Counted from the stretch's first letter, positions 1 through 6,558 are shown. The stretch is 11,224 bases of DNA from MKRK01 sp001896915 (GCA_937973935.1 CALJJF010000004.1:1-11224); one strand, 5' to 3'. The notes: generated by a model from the sequence alone, not told the origin. Translations and numbers: made by a program.

Positions 1-2
1 AG

Positions 3-1319
3 CTATACCGTCTTTTACGCAAATATCTGGTGTTTCGCAAAAGAGCGGTGGAAGATGAAGAATTGCTCAAGGAAATCGGCCGCTTGAACAATACGGTATT
101 GCAGCTCGTGGACGAGAAAAACAGAATTCTGGCCATGAAGGTTTCGCAAATCGGTTTACAGCCGGGAGAAGATGCCGAGGATGATAACACATTGAACGAG
201 GACGGTACAGTAAAGGACAAACCCGTCAAGGCAGGGGTAAGCCGGTTTGTCAAGCTCATCAACGTAGACAAAAAATATGAAGAAACCCCCTTTGTGCTTG
301 AGGATGAACAGAAATTCTCCTTGGAAGAATTGGTGGATACTTTCCGCTACTTTGCTTGCAATAAAATGGGTCTTTATTATGAAAGAAAGACTGTCATGAC
401 CTATATTGCCGCCATGGCAACCACTAGGCTGATCATTCTGGAGGGCATATCCGGTACCGGTAAAACCTCTCTGCCTTATGCCTGGGGTAAGTTCATCAAG
501 CACGAAACTGCTATTTGTGCGGTACAGCCCTCCTGGAGAGACCGTTCTGAGCTGATCGGTTACCTCAATGAGTTTACCAAACGGTTCAATGAATCGGACT
601 TTTTAAAAAATTTATATGAATGTACCTATCGTGACGATGTAGGATTTATTGTACTGGATGAAATGAACCTGGCCCGTATCGAATATTATTTCGCCGAGAT
701 TTTATCCGTTCTCGAAATGCCGGATTCCAATGAATGGAGCGTCGACATTGTTCCCGACAGCTGGGACACCGACCCGAAGCATATCGTGGATGGAAAATGC
801 AAAGTGCCCACAAATGTTTGGTTTGTCGGGACAGCGAACAACGACGATTCCACCTTCACCATCACCGATAAGGTGTATGACCGTGCCATCCCCATTCAGC
901 TCAACAGCAAGGGTGTTCATTTTACCTGTCCGATCCAGCAGCCGGTTCAGCTGGGGAGTGACCATCTGTATAAGCTCTTCAAGGCTGCAAAAAAGAAGCA
1001 TCCTTTATCGGAAGAAAACCTCGCGAAGCTGGATAAACTTGATTTTTATGTGATTGAAAACTTCCGTTTGGCTTTTGGTAACCGTATTTTAAAACAGATG
1101 CTGGACTTTGTCCCCGTCTATGTTGCCTGCGGCGGAACCGAGCTGGAAGCACTGGATTATATGCTGACCTACAAAATTCTACGTAAATTTGAAGGTCTAA
1201 ACATTGCCTTTATGCAGGACAATTTGCGCAAGCTGGTCAATACTATCGAAAAAACCTTTGGAAAAGGCAACATGCCGGAAGCAAAGGCATATCTGGAACG
1301 ATTGATGAAACAAGGCTAA
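3..1319 (+). CDS. McrB-like AAA+ ATPase (5' partial)
   Basis: P-loop NTPase of the AAA+ class, closest in look to the McrB/MoxR group. The frame is open to the left edge, so the true start lies outside the window; the first in-window candidate start is a GTG at 30. Counting from that GTG: a charged, probably coiled-coil N-terminal stretch (about 8-40), an acidic linker (48-66), Walker A GISGTGKTS (139-147), Walker B FIVLDEMN (206-213), a sensor region GTANNDDST (267-275) and a likely arginine finger in VYDRA (R285), then an alpha-helical C-terminal lid to residue 429. The McrB-type signature MNxxDRS is here ANNDDST, so GTP specificity should not be assumed. The EAL gene begins 20 bp downstream, and the DUF2357-like gene further on is the probable partner. 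Such ATPases usually form hexamers that remodel a partner protein; the partner and substrate here are unknown. The AAA class is certain, the subfamily likely. Confidence 0.88.
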   Translation, partial: LYRLLRKYLVFRKRAVEDEELLKEIGRLNNTVLQLVDEKNRILAMKVSQIGLQPGEDAEDDNTLNEDGTVKDKPVKAGVSRFVKLINVDKKYEETPFVLEDEQKFSLEELVDTFRYFACNKMGLYYERKTVMTYIAAMATTRLIILEGISGTGKTSLPYAWGKFIKHETAICAVQPSWRDRSELIGYLNEFTKRFNESDFLKNLYECTYRDDVGFIVLDEMNLARIEYYFAEILSVLEMPDSNEWSVDIVPDSWDTDPKHIVDGKCKVPTNVWFVGTANNDDSTFTITDKVYDRAIPIQLNSKGVHFTCPIQQPVQLGSDHLYKLFKAAKKKHPLSEENLAKLDKLDFYVIENFRLAFGNRILKQMLDFVPVYVACGGTELEALDYMLTYKILRKFEGLNIAFMQDNLRKLVNTIEKTFGKGNMPEAKAYLERLMKQG

Positions 1320-1339
1320 GATAACGGAGATGTATACGA

Positions 1340-2131
1340 ATGGAACCCATTTGCGGACCAAGCACCCCTAAAAAAGCAAGAAAACCAAGAGATTCTGAAT
1401 GCGGATTGAAGCTATATTATCAGCCTATCGTTCAGCCAATGTTTGCAAAAACCATTGGATATGAAGCTCTCATCCGGTTGGTTGACAAGGAAATGCGTTT
1501 TTTGTCACCTGCCGTGTTTATCCCCATCGCGGAAAAATCAGGTCTGAACATTGCCCTTGGCTCCTGGGTGTTTGAAGAAGCCTGCAGAACGATCATAAAG
1601 ATGCAGAAGAAGAATATTAAATTTGATTATATTTCTGTCAATGTTTCAAAGAAGCATATGCTAAAAAAGGATTTTAGCACGGATTTGGTGAAGATCATTG
1701 AGAAATATGAGGTCACGCCCGACAAACTATGTCTGGAAATATCCGAATTCGACATGATTAACAAAAGCGCATCCATCATGACACGCATGCATGATTTGCA
1801 GAAGCTGGGGTTTCGGATTGCCATTGATGATTTCGGCGGTGGCTTTGCCACCATATCCAAGCTGGGAATTTTGCCGGCGGATATTTTAAAGCTGGATAAA
1901 AGCTTTGTAGACAGAATTGTGGTGGATAAGCATGCCCATGACATATGTGATGCGGTGATCAATTTGGCAGATAAGCTCAACCTTGAGGTTGTTGCCAAGG
2001 GCATCGAAACGGTTGCCCAGCAAAAAATGCTCATGCAAATGGGGTGTCAAAAGATGCAGGGTTTCCTGTTCGGCGCACCCATGAAGGAGCGGGATATTTT
2101 ATACCCAAAAAAACAATCAGAAGAAGAATAG
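1340..2131 (+). CDS. standalone EAL-domain protein, probably non-catalytic c-di-GMP receptor
   Basis: A 263-residue cytoplasmic protein made almost entirely of one EAL domain (about 22-250), with no GGDEF, REC, PAS or membrane part. Active EAL enzymes hydrolyse c-di-GMP to pGpG. Most signature residues are present: E42 of YEALIRL, N101 of SVNVS, E133 of LEISE, D163-D164 of IDDFG, K184 of LKLD, E223 of GIET and Q240 of MQGF. The Glu that begins the usual EGVET motif is Lys220 here (VAKGIET), and the usual DFGTGYSSL loop reads DFGGGFATI. In RocR the matching Glu (E352) is needed for activity, so loss of catalysis with retained ligand binding is the likely state (inference). The start ATG is preceded by GGAG at 1326-1329 with a 10-base spacer. 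It lies between the AAA ATPase and the DUF2357-like gene, suggesting that it couples c-di-GMP level to that pair. A low-activity enzyme is the alternative. Confidence 0.93.
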   Translation: MEPICGPSTPKKARKPRDSECGLKLYYQPIVQPMFAKTIGYEALIRLVDKEMRFLSPAVFIPIAEKSGLNIALGSWVFEEACRTIIKMQKKNIKFDYISVNVSKKHMLKKDFSTDLVKIIEKYEVTPDKLCLEISEFDMINKSASIMTRMHDLQKLGFRIAIDDFGGGFATISKLGILPADILKLDKSFVDRIVVDKHAHDICDAVINLADKLNLEVVAKGIETVAQQKMLMQMGCQKMQGFLFGAPMKERDILYPKKQSEEE

Positions 2132-2352
2132 CGACTCCAAAAGGGAATTAAGCTTATCATTCTATCGAGTCAATCATGGTGTAAAATATCCACTGGTTGA
2201 CTTCAACAATGATAAGCTTACCGTGTTTTTTATCTGTTTTGCTCAATAAACGGATTTGGAATCAATCATACCAAACAAGACCAAGAAAGGTGGGACGCGG
2301 GCATCAAAATTGCTTTTTTGATGGTGCTTTTGCAAAACATGAAAAGAGTAAA
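2132..2352 (+). promoter_or_regulatory. 221-bp leader region with two hairpins, upstream of the DUF2357-like gene
   Basis: This is the only long non-coding stretch in the window. It contains a large inverted repeat (2149-2220), a T6 run (2226-2231) and a second small hairpin (2302-2323: CATCAAAA, six-base loop, TTTTGATG). I found no convincing -35/-10 pair: a TTGACT at 2197 has no good -10 at 16-18 bases. The open frame of the downstream gene reaches back to a TTG at 2197, but the residues it would add look unlike the rest of that protein. Likely roles are attenuation, mRNA processing between the ATPase/EAL part and the rest of the transcript, or a separate promoter. The sequence does not decide between them. 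Confidence 0.4.
2149..2220. repeat. 72-bp imperfect palindrome (13-bp perfect outer arms)
   Basis: The outer arms TAAGCTTATCATT (2149-2161) and AATGATAAGCTTA (2208-2220) are exact reverse complements. Inside, GAGTCAATCA (2167-2176) can pair with TGGTTGACTT (2194-2203) through ten pairs including two G-U, leaving a 17-base apical loop (2177-2193) and a small internal loop. The stem is AT-rich and starts 18 bp after the EAL stop codon. A T6 run begins five bases past the 3' arm, which is close to but not the usual layout of an intrinsic terminator. A small terminal-inverted-repeat element (MITE) is also possible, but I see no flanking target duplication. Confidence 0.75.
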
Positions 2353-3822
2353 ATGCTTCTTTCTATGAGAAATTACAGCGCAAATTTATACAGAAAATTT
2401 AAAACCAGAGCCATGAATACACTGAACGGTGACGACTTTTATGAGTATTTTATGAAAGTGGTTGAGTCCGGTGTCCGTTACTATGGTCAGAAAAATGAAG
2501 CGCTGATTAAAATCATTGATGAAAAATGGGTAGAGGCCATAGAAAGCTGTCTCATCCCCTTGGAAAACATCATCAAAAAGCCACGTAAATTCATACGCAG
2601 AGAGGAAAATATCGTTCCTGTTGAGCTTGCCAGAAAAGTGGGTGCTGATGCGGTGAAGCATCTGGCGACCCATACCCATTTCATCAGCTCTGTGAACAGG
2701 GACGGGAGCATTATTCCCAACAAAATCCTCAATGTATATAACGAGGAGAGCTATGAAATTTACGAAAATCGCTTTATCATGACGTTGATATCACGGGTCA
2801 ATCAGTTTTTGGACAGGCGGTATGAAGCCTTGTTTCAGACCACGGGTGATGAATTTGCCTCTGTTTTAAAGGTTGACTCATCCTTCAACGACAATGATGA
2901 AAAGATTGAATACAATCTCGTGCTGAAAATCCATCAGGGGCAAGGGTATCTGGACAGCAAAAGCAACGATCCGATGATTTATCAGCGGATCGAGCATATC
3001 AGAACCATGCTGAACGGTTTTTCAAAATCTGAATTTTTTCAGGCATTATCAGGTACGCCTAAGGTGCACACTCCTATCTCCAAAACCAACCTGATTATGA
3101 AAGAGCCTAATTTTAAAAAATGCTATGAGTTGTGGCAGTTCATGGACCGATACACTGATGCCGGATATTCTATCGAAGTCAAACAATACGACGGTGATTT
3201 TTCGCAGCAATACCTGGACGAGTTGAACACATTGACACTGTTTAATTATTTGGTGATGAAAAACCATCTGGATACAGAGCACAACAAGCCGGTGGACGTG
3301 GTGAATTTCAAAAAGAAAAGAGTGTTAAAACCAAAATTCATACAAAGCATCGTAGAGGATTTTGTGTTTGACTATGATATTCCCGAGGTGGAGCTGCGGC
3401 AAATCATCAATGAAGAAATCAGCCGGTCTTATGCAAAGAAGGACGGCAACGAAGACGATATCAAAGCAGCCATTGAAAGAGCCCTCAGCATAGAATTTCA
3501 AAAATCAGAAAAAGAAACACAAAGAGAAAAAGAGCGGGAAGAGCGGGAAAAACGCGCCTTTGAAGAAAAAGAAAAAGCAAGGCTGGAAAAAGAAAAACAA
3601 AAGGAAAAAGAACGCCAGGCAGTGGCAAAACAAAAAGAAAAAGAACGTCAGGCGGCAGCAAAGCAAAAGGCAAGAGAAAAGCTGAAGATCCAGCGGGAAA
3701 AGCAAAAGGAAAAAGAGCGAATTGCCCGTGAAAAACAACGGCAAAAGGATAAGCTCCTCAAAGAGAAGCAAAAAGCATCAAAACCAAAGACACCAAAAAG
3801 CAAACCAAAAGAGGATGGATAA
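2353..3822 (+). CDS. DUF2357-like protein with long Lys/Glu-rich helical tail
   Basis: A 489-residue soluble protein if begun at the ATG at 2353 (AAAAGAG four bases upstream). An ATG at 2365 (MRNYSANLY) is nearly as good. A TTG at 2197 would add 52 residues unlike a folded domain and run through the palindrome, so I did not use it. The body (about 1-380) has the DUF2357 look: a helical part, then YEIYENRFIMTLISR around 135-150 near the middle, resembling the YENRFV motif typical of that family, whose members often sit beside McrB-like ATPases in place of McrC. I see no PD-(D/E)xK nuclease motif, so it may be a non-nuclease adaptor (inference). From about residue 385 to the end it is almost wholly K, E, R, Q and A, with 11-residue periodicity, predicting a long single helix or coiled coil. 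A secreted-protein gene starts 22 bp downstream, tying this block to the envelope genes. The gene is certain; the family call is moderate. Confidence 0.82.
   Translation: MLLSMRNYSANLYRKFKTRAMNTLNGDDFYEYFMKVVESGVRYYGQKNEALIKIIDEKWVEAIESCLIPLENIIKKPRKFIRREENIVPVELARKVGADAVKHLATHTHFISSVNRDGSIIPNKILNVYNEESYEIYENRFIMTLISRVNQFLDRRYEALFQTTGDEFASVLKVDSSFNDNDEKIEYNLVLKIHQGQGYLDSKSNDPMIYQRIEHIRTMLNGFSKSEFFQALSGTPKVHTPISKTNLIMKEPNFKKCYELWQFMDRYTDAGYSIEVKQYDGDFSQQYLDELNTLTLFNYLVMKNHLDTEHNKPVDVVNFKKKRVLKPKFIQSIVEDFVFDYDIPEVELRQIINEEISRSYAKKDGNEDDIKAAIERALSIEFQKSEKETQREKEREEREKRAFEEKEKARLEKEKQKEKERQAVAKQKEKERQAAAKQKAREKLKIQREKQKEKERIAREKQRQKDKLLKEKQKASKPKTPKSKPKEDG
3595..3759 (+). repeat. five tandem 33-bp (11-residue) coding repeats
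   Basis: In-frame units start at 3595, 3628, 3661, 3694 and 3727. The first two encode KQKEKERQAVA and KQKEKERQAAA and differ at only a few, mostly silent, bases; later units diverge (KQKAREKLKIQ, REKQKEKERIA, REKQRQKDKLL). An 11-residue (hendecad) period suits a straight coiled coil or a stable single alpha-helix. The near-identity of the first two units points to recent slippage duplication. Confidence 0.7.
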
Positions 3823-3830
3823 TTCGTAAG

Positions 3831-3838
3831 AAAGGGAG
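3831..3838 (+). promoter_or_regulatory. ribosome binding site of first secreted-protein gene
   Basis: AAAGGGAG lies six bases before the ATG at 3845 and fixes that start. It is in the 22-bp gap after the DUF2357-like stop. No promoter or terminator fits in so short a gap, which supports read-through from the cytoplasmic block into the envelope block. Confidence 0.7.
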
Positions 3839-3844
3839 AAATAG

Positions 3845-4468
3845 ATGAAGCTGAAAAGAAAATTGCTATATTCCATTCTGCTTTTCACTTTGTCCTTCAG
3901 CCTTCTGTTGGCAATCACACTTGGTTGGTTTCATAGCAATCAGAAAACGGTACTGTCTCCCATCAGCTTCTATTATTCCGGCGTCGCCTTTTCTCTCTCA
4001 AAAAGCGCAGATGACAATCATGACGGAGTGCCGGACAAGGACGAAGAAAACCAAACCATATATCAGCCCATCAGCAGTGAAAACATTGAAATCAGCAATC
4101 TGTTTCCCTTGGCACGCACCGAGTTTAAAATGGATGTGAGCGCGGGAACCAGAGGGGGATATTTCAATGTCAGCTTCCTTGGCATATCAGCACCGTCAAG
4201 CCCGGAAACGGACGTTGCCGATGTGCTACGGATTCAATACACCGACCCGATCACCCTTGCTCTGATCGATAAACCACTGTCTGAGCTGATGGATGAAAAC
4301 AGAGATATTACCCTATATACAGGCTATCATATCACGGGAACGGGCGATTTTATGTTCTCCTACACCGTTTATATGGACAGCCAAGCAGGGAACGAATATA
4401 AAAACAAGGCATTGACCATTGACAAGGCTTTGTTTTTTGTATCACAAAATCCGATAGGCGGTAACTGA
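3845..4468 (+). CDS. SipW-type secreted protein with EF-hand-like calcium loop
   Basis: A 207-residue exported protein I cannot name further. It has a basic N-terminus (MKLKRK), one hydrophobic segment (about 8-26), then LGWF (26-29), the placement seen in SipW-dependent signal peptides such as those of TasA and camelysin. The mature part looks beta-rich. Residues 56-67 form a near-perfect EF-hand or thrombospondin-type-3 calcium loop: D56, N58, D60-G61, D64 and E67. The rest has repeated short hydrophobic strands with Thr/Ser/Tyr and no further membrane span or sortase motif. The stop overlaps the next gene's start by one base (TGATG), so it is translationally coupled to a signal peptidase that is its likely processor. 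It is probably a small matrix or fibre subunit in the envelope (inference). Not being a classical Sec substrate with an A-x-A site fits that processing route. Confidence 0.8.
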   Translation: MKLKRKLLYSILLFTLSFSLLLAITLGWFHSNQKTVLSPISFYYSGVAFSLSKSADDNHDGVPDKDEENQTIYQPISSENIEISNLFPLARTEFKMDVSAGTRGGYFNVSFLGISAPSSPETDVADVLRIQYTDPITLALIDKPLSELMDENRDITLYTGYHITGTGDFMFSYTVYMDSQAGNEYKNKALTIDKALFFVSQNPIGGN

Positions 4469-5034
4469 TGAAAAGAAAAATGATTGACGGCATTGTTTCG
4501 GCAGCGGTCACACTGCTTATGGCGATTGCCATGATAGCCATCATATACTCGGTGTTGTCCGTGGGCAACAAGGAAGTGTTCGGCGCACGGCTTTTTATCG
4601 TACAAACAGGCAGTATGGGAAAAGCAATCAGGCAGGGTGATTTGGTAATCACAAAACGTGTCAATACCGCTACGCTGCAAAAAGAAGATATCATAACATT
4701 TATCTCCCAAGAAGAGGAAATCAAAGGCAAGATAAACACACATAGAATTTTTGAAGTGAAAAACGGAAAATTCATCACCAAGGGTGATGCAAACGGGCAG
4801 ACCGACGCAGTCCCTGTTCCACCGGAGCATGTCATCGGTAAGGTTGTGTTTCATTCCTCCATACTGGGCTTTTTGCTTCGCATGTTGAGTAAGCCCCTGA
4901 ACATGCTGGTTTTTATCATAATCCCGGTAGCGTATATGGCAATTACCGATATCAAGCGAGCAAGGGCAAAGCTCAAAAATGCAATAAACGAGGATGAATA
5001 TAACAATGACCATATGGAAAATAAAACAGAGTAA
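4468..5034 (+). CDS. SipW/Sec11-type signal peptidase I (copy 1)
   Basis: A 188-residue membrane signal peptidase of the S26B (ER/archaeal, SipW) type, which cuts signal peptides on the outer face of the membrane. It has an N-terminal membrane span (about 9-31), the nucleophile Ser49 in QTGSM, His92 in NTHRI replacing the Lys of the usual bacterial enzymes, and Asp107 (KGDAN) and Asp113, followed by a C-terminal membrane span (about 143-160) and a charged tail. The motif usually written SMxP reads SMGK here, so the Pro is missing. The start overlaps the previous stop, and the last 29 bases overlap the next peptidase gene. The upstream secreted protein is the likely substrate. Family assignment is firm; substrate choice is inferred from position. 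Confidence 0.92.
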   Translation: MKRKMIDGIVSAAVTLLMAIAMIAIIYSVLSVGNKEVFGARLFIVQTGSMGKAIRQGDLVITKRVNTATLQKEDIITFISQEEEIKGKINTHRIFEVKNGKFITKGDANGQTDAVPVPPEHVIGKVVFHSSILGFLLRMLSKPLNMLVFIIIPVAYMAITDIKRARAKLKNAINEDEYNNDHMENKTE

Positions 5035-5539
5035 GCTGTTTCGGCTGTTGTTCGGGCTCATCGGCAATGTGTTGATTGTGGTCATGTTGTTTTATCTCAT
5101 TACAATGTCGATTCCTTATTTTTTCGGGTTACAGCAGTTTACCGTACTTTCGGACAGTATGGGAAAAACGATTCCCTACGGTTCTCTTGTTTATGTAAAA
5201 GCGGCAAAATTCGGTGATGTCAAGGCTGACGACATTGCAACCTTTCGATCCTCGAAAGACCCCAAAAAGCATTTTACCCACCGCATTGTTTCGGTGGATG
5301 TCAAAACGATGAGCTTTGTCACCAAAGGCGACGCCGGCATCCACAATGACCCCTTGCCGATCGATGCTTCCCGTCTGGTGGGTAAGGTGGCGACGATCAT
5401 ACCCTTTGCAGGGTTTCCTGCCGCATTTTTCAACAATAAAAGCATGTTGGTGATTGCAGCGCTTCTGATCTCTTCATGGATTGCCACAGAAGCGGAGCTT
5501 TTCATAAAGCAAAAAAGGAAAAAAGGTGAACCCGGGTGA
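5006..5539 (+). CDS. SipW/Sec11-type signal peptidase I (copy 2)
   Basis: A 177-residue second signal peptidase of the Ser-His type. It has an N-terminal membrane span (about 12-34), Ser51 in LSDSM, His92 in FTHRI, Asp109 in KGDAG and Asp115, then hydrophobic stretches at about 125-140 and 148-165 and a basic end. I chose the ATG at 5006 because GAGG (4990-4993) sits 12 bases before it; the in-frame ATG at 4994 directly abuts that GAGG and would leave no spacer. The gene overlaps copy 1 by 29 bp in another frame and ends inside the GTG start of the TasA-like gene (GTGA overlap). Like copy 1 it has SMGK in place of SMxP, so these two are probably paralogues. The TasA-like protein next to it is the obvious candidate substrate (inference). 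Confidence 0.9.
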   Translation: MTIWKIKQSKLFRLLFGLIGNVLIVVMLFYLITMSIPYFFGLQQFTVLSDSMGKTIPYGSLVYVKAAKFGDVKADDIATFRSSKDPKKHFTHRIVSVDVKTMSFVTKGDAGIHNDPLPIDASRLVGKVATIIPFAGFPAAFFNNKSMLVIAALLISSWIATEAELFIKQKRKKGEPG

Positions 5540-6159
5540 AAAAACGATTGCTTATTCTTGTATTGACCATATCCGTTTTGACTTTGTGTATTTTTACACA
5601 GGGTACCTTTGCTTGGTTTACCGATGCAGCAGCTTATCAAAAAACCTTTCAAATCGGGGACATCAAATATATCTATTCCGGCGGGTTGATTACCAGCGGT
5701 GAGAACGAAATCGTCGTACCGGGTCAGCCTCTCATTTCCGGATCCAGCCTGTCGCTGACCAACCAGTCCTCCATTGATACGAATCTGAGACTGCAAATCC
5801 GATTCAGTTATGAAGATCAGCTCACCCATGAAACCGTCAATGAAATTTACAGCGGCGGTGCAGGCAGTGCGATGGATGAATTTATGGAGGTGCTGCTCGT
5901 CGCCGGTTGGGAATATCGTTCGGCAGACCAATGCTGGCATTTCAAACATAACAGTTCTTTCGTCATTCCCGCAGCAACCACCATAGATGGGGATATATTC
6001 TCTATCATTGATTCCATTGCTTTTAATGGGGACCTAGTCGACATGAGTCTGTCGGGAGCCATTTTTAACATCAAGCTGATTTTCCAAGCAAAGCAGGCTG
6101 AGCTGGTGGATTGGGAAACCATCGGTATGGGTGAAATCAACAATCTGGTGGCGGGATAA
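5536..6159 (+). CDS. TasA/camelysin-like secreted matrix protein
   Basis: A 207-residue exported protein of the TasA/camelysin type. TasA forms the protein fibres of Bacillus biofilm matrix after SipW cleavage. It has a basic start (MKKR), a hydrophobic core (about 5-20) and then GTFAWFTD (23-30), which corresponds well to GTWAAFND at the cleavage region of B. subtilis TasA. This is followed by a short TFQIGDI strand, a VPGQP turn (about 61-65) and a SLTNQSSID stretch, matching the order of TasA's early mature part (TFASG, then PGD, then a strand ending in a polar Asn/Ser run). The GTG start at 5536 overlaps the previous stop, and AAGGTG lies about eight bases upstream. It is the clearest fibre-subunit candidate in the locus. 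Whether it forms fibres is untested. It is smaller than TasA (261 aa). Confidence 0.83.
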   Translation: MKKRLLILVLTISVLTLCIFTQGTFAWFTDAAAYQKTFQIGDIKYIYSGGLITSGENEIVVPGQPLISGSSLSLTNQSSIDTNLRLQIRFSYEDQLTHETVNEIYSGGAGSAMDEFMEVLLVAGWEYRSADQCWHFKHNSSFVIPAATTIDGDIFSIIDSIAFNGDLVDMSLSGAIFNIKLIFQAKQAELVDWETIGMGEINNLVAG

Positions 6160-6555
6160 ATGAACAAAAAACCATGGTTATTTTTTCGGATACTAACTGC
6201 TTCTTTTTTAATCTTTGCTATGATTCTAAGCCTGTTTTTGGTGGTTCCCGGTTTTTTTGGCTACAAGGGCTATAAAATATCTTCCGGCAGCATGCGTCCT
6301 GTCATAAACAAAGGGGATTTTATCTATGTAAAACAGGTAAAACCCGACAGCTTGAAACAAGACGATATCATAACCTTTTATCAGCCTGGGGGGAATGCCA
6401 TAATCACCCACAGGGTCTCCCGCAATGACATAAAAAATAAGCTTGTATATACCATTGGTGACCAAAACGACAAGGAAGACCCGCAGCCGGTGAGTTATGA
6501 GGATATCCTCGGCATCTATACAAATTATAAAATACCCTTCCTTGGCGGTGTTTAA
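6160..6555 (+). CDS. short SipW/Sec11-type signal peptidase (copy 3)
   Basis: A 131-residue signal peptidase with one N-terminal membrane span (about 8-30) and a canonical SGSMRP motif (Ser44 nucleophile), His84 in ITHRV, Asp101 in IGDQN and Asp107. It stops right after KIPFLGGV, where relatives normally enter a C-terminal membrane span, so it keeps the whole catalytic core but only one anchor. The frame downstream shows no coding continuation, so this is probably its natural end, though a nonsense mutation cannot be excluded. Its ATG follows the TasA-like TAA with no gap. Unlike copies 1 and 2 it retains the Pro of SMxP, so it is a separate lineage. Likely substrates are the TasA-like protein or the two exported proteins that follow. 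Confidence 0.9.
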   Translation: MNKKPWLFFRILTASFLIFAMILSLFLVVPGFFGYKGYKISSGSMRPVINKGDFIYVKQVKPDSLKQDDIITFYQPGGNAIITHRVSRNDIKNKLVYTIGDQNDKEDPQPVSYEDILGIYTNYKIPFLGGV

Positions 6556-6558
6556 CAG

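Noticed and set aside
2149..2231. Classical intrinsic terminator after the EAL gene
   Set aside because: The stem is AT-rich with a 17-base loop, and the T run starts five bases beyond it rather than directly after it. A terminator is possible but not supported enough to call.
2285..2330. Resemblance to the c-di-GMP-I (GEMM) riboswitch core: GGTGGGACGC followed by a small hairpin
   Set aside because: It was tempting next to an EAL gene, but the conserved GCAAA after that core, the upstream pairing strand and the closing helix are not visible. Nine matching bases can occur by chance. An Infernal search with the GEMM-I model would settle it.
2197..2352. Upstream extension of the DUF2357-like gene from a TTG
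   Set aside because: It lacks a ribosome binding site, begins inside the palindrome, and adds residues of odd composition (Arg/Gln/Cys-rich) before a natural-looking start at 2353 or 2365.
3485..3771. Leu/Phe-rich reading frames on the minus strand
   Set aside because: They are the complement of the Lys/Glu-rich tail (AAA/GAA codons give TTT/TTC). They have no ribosome binding site and no separate coding signal.
4350..5085. Two long minus-strand frames opposite the signal peptidase genes
   Set aside because: Peptidase motifs (Ser, His, Asp) and membrane spans are unmistakable on the + strand. The minus-strand translations are low-complexity shadows.
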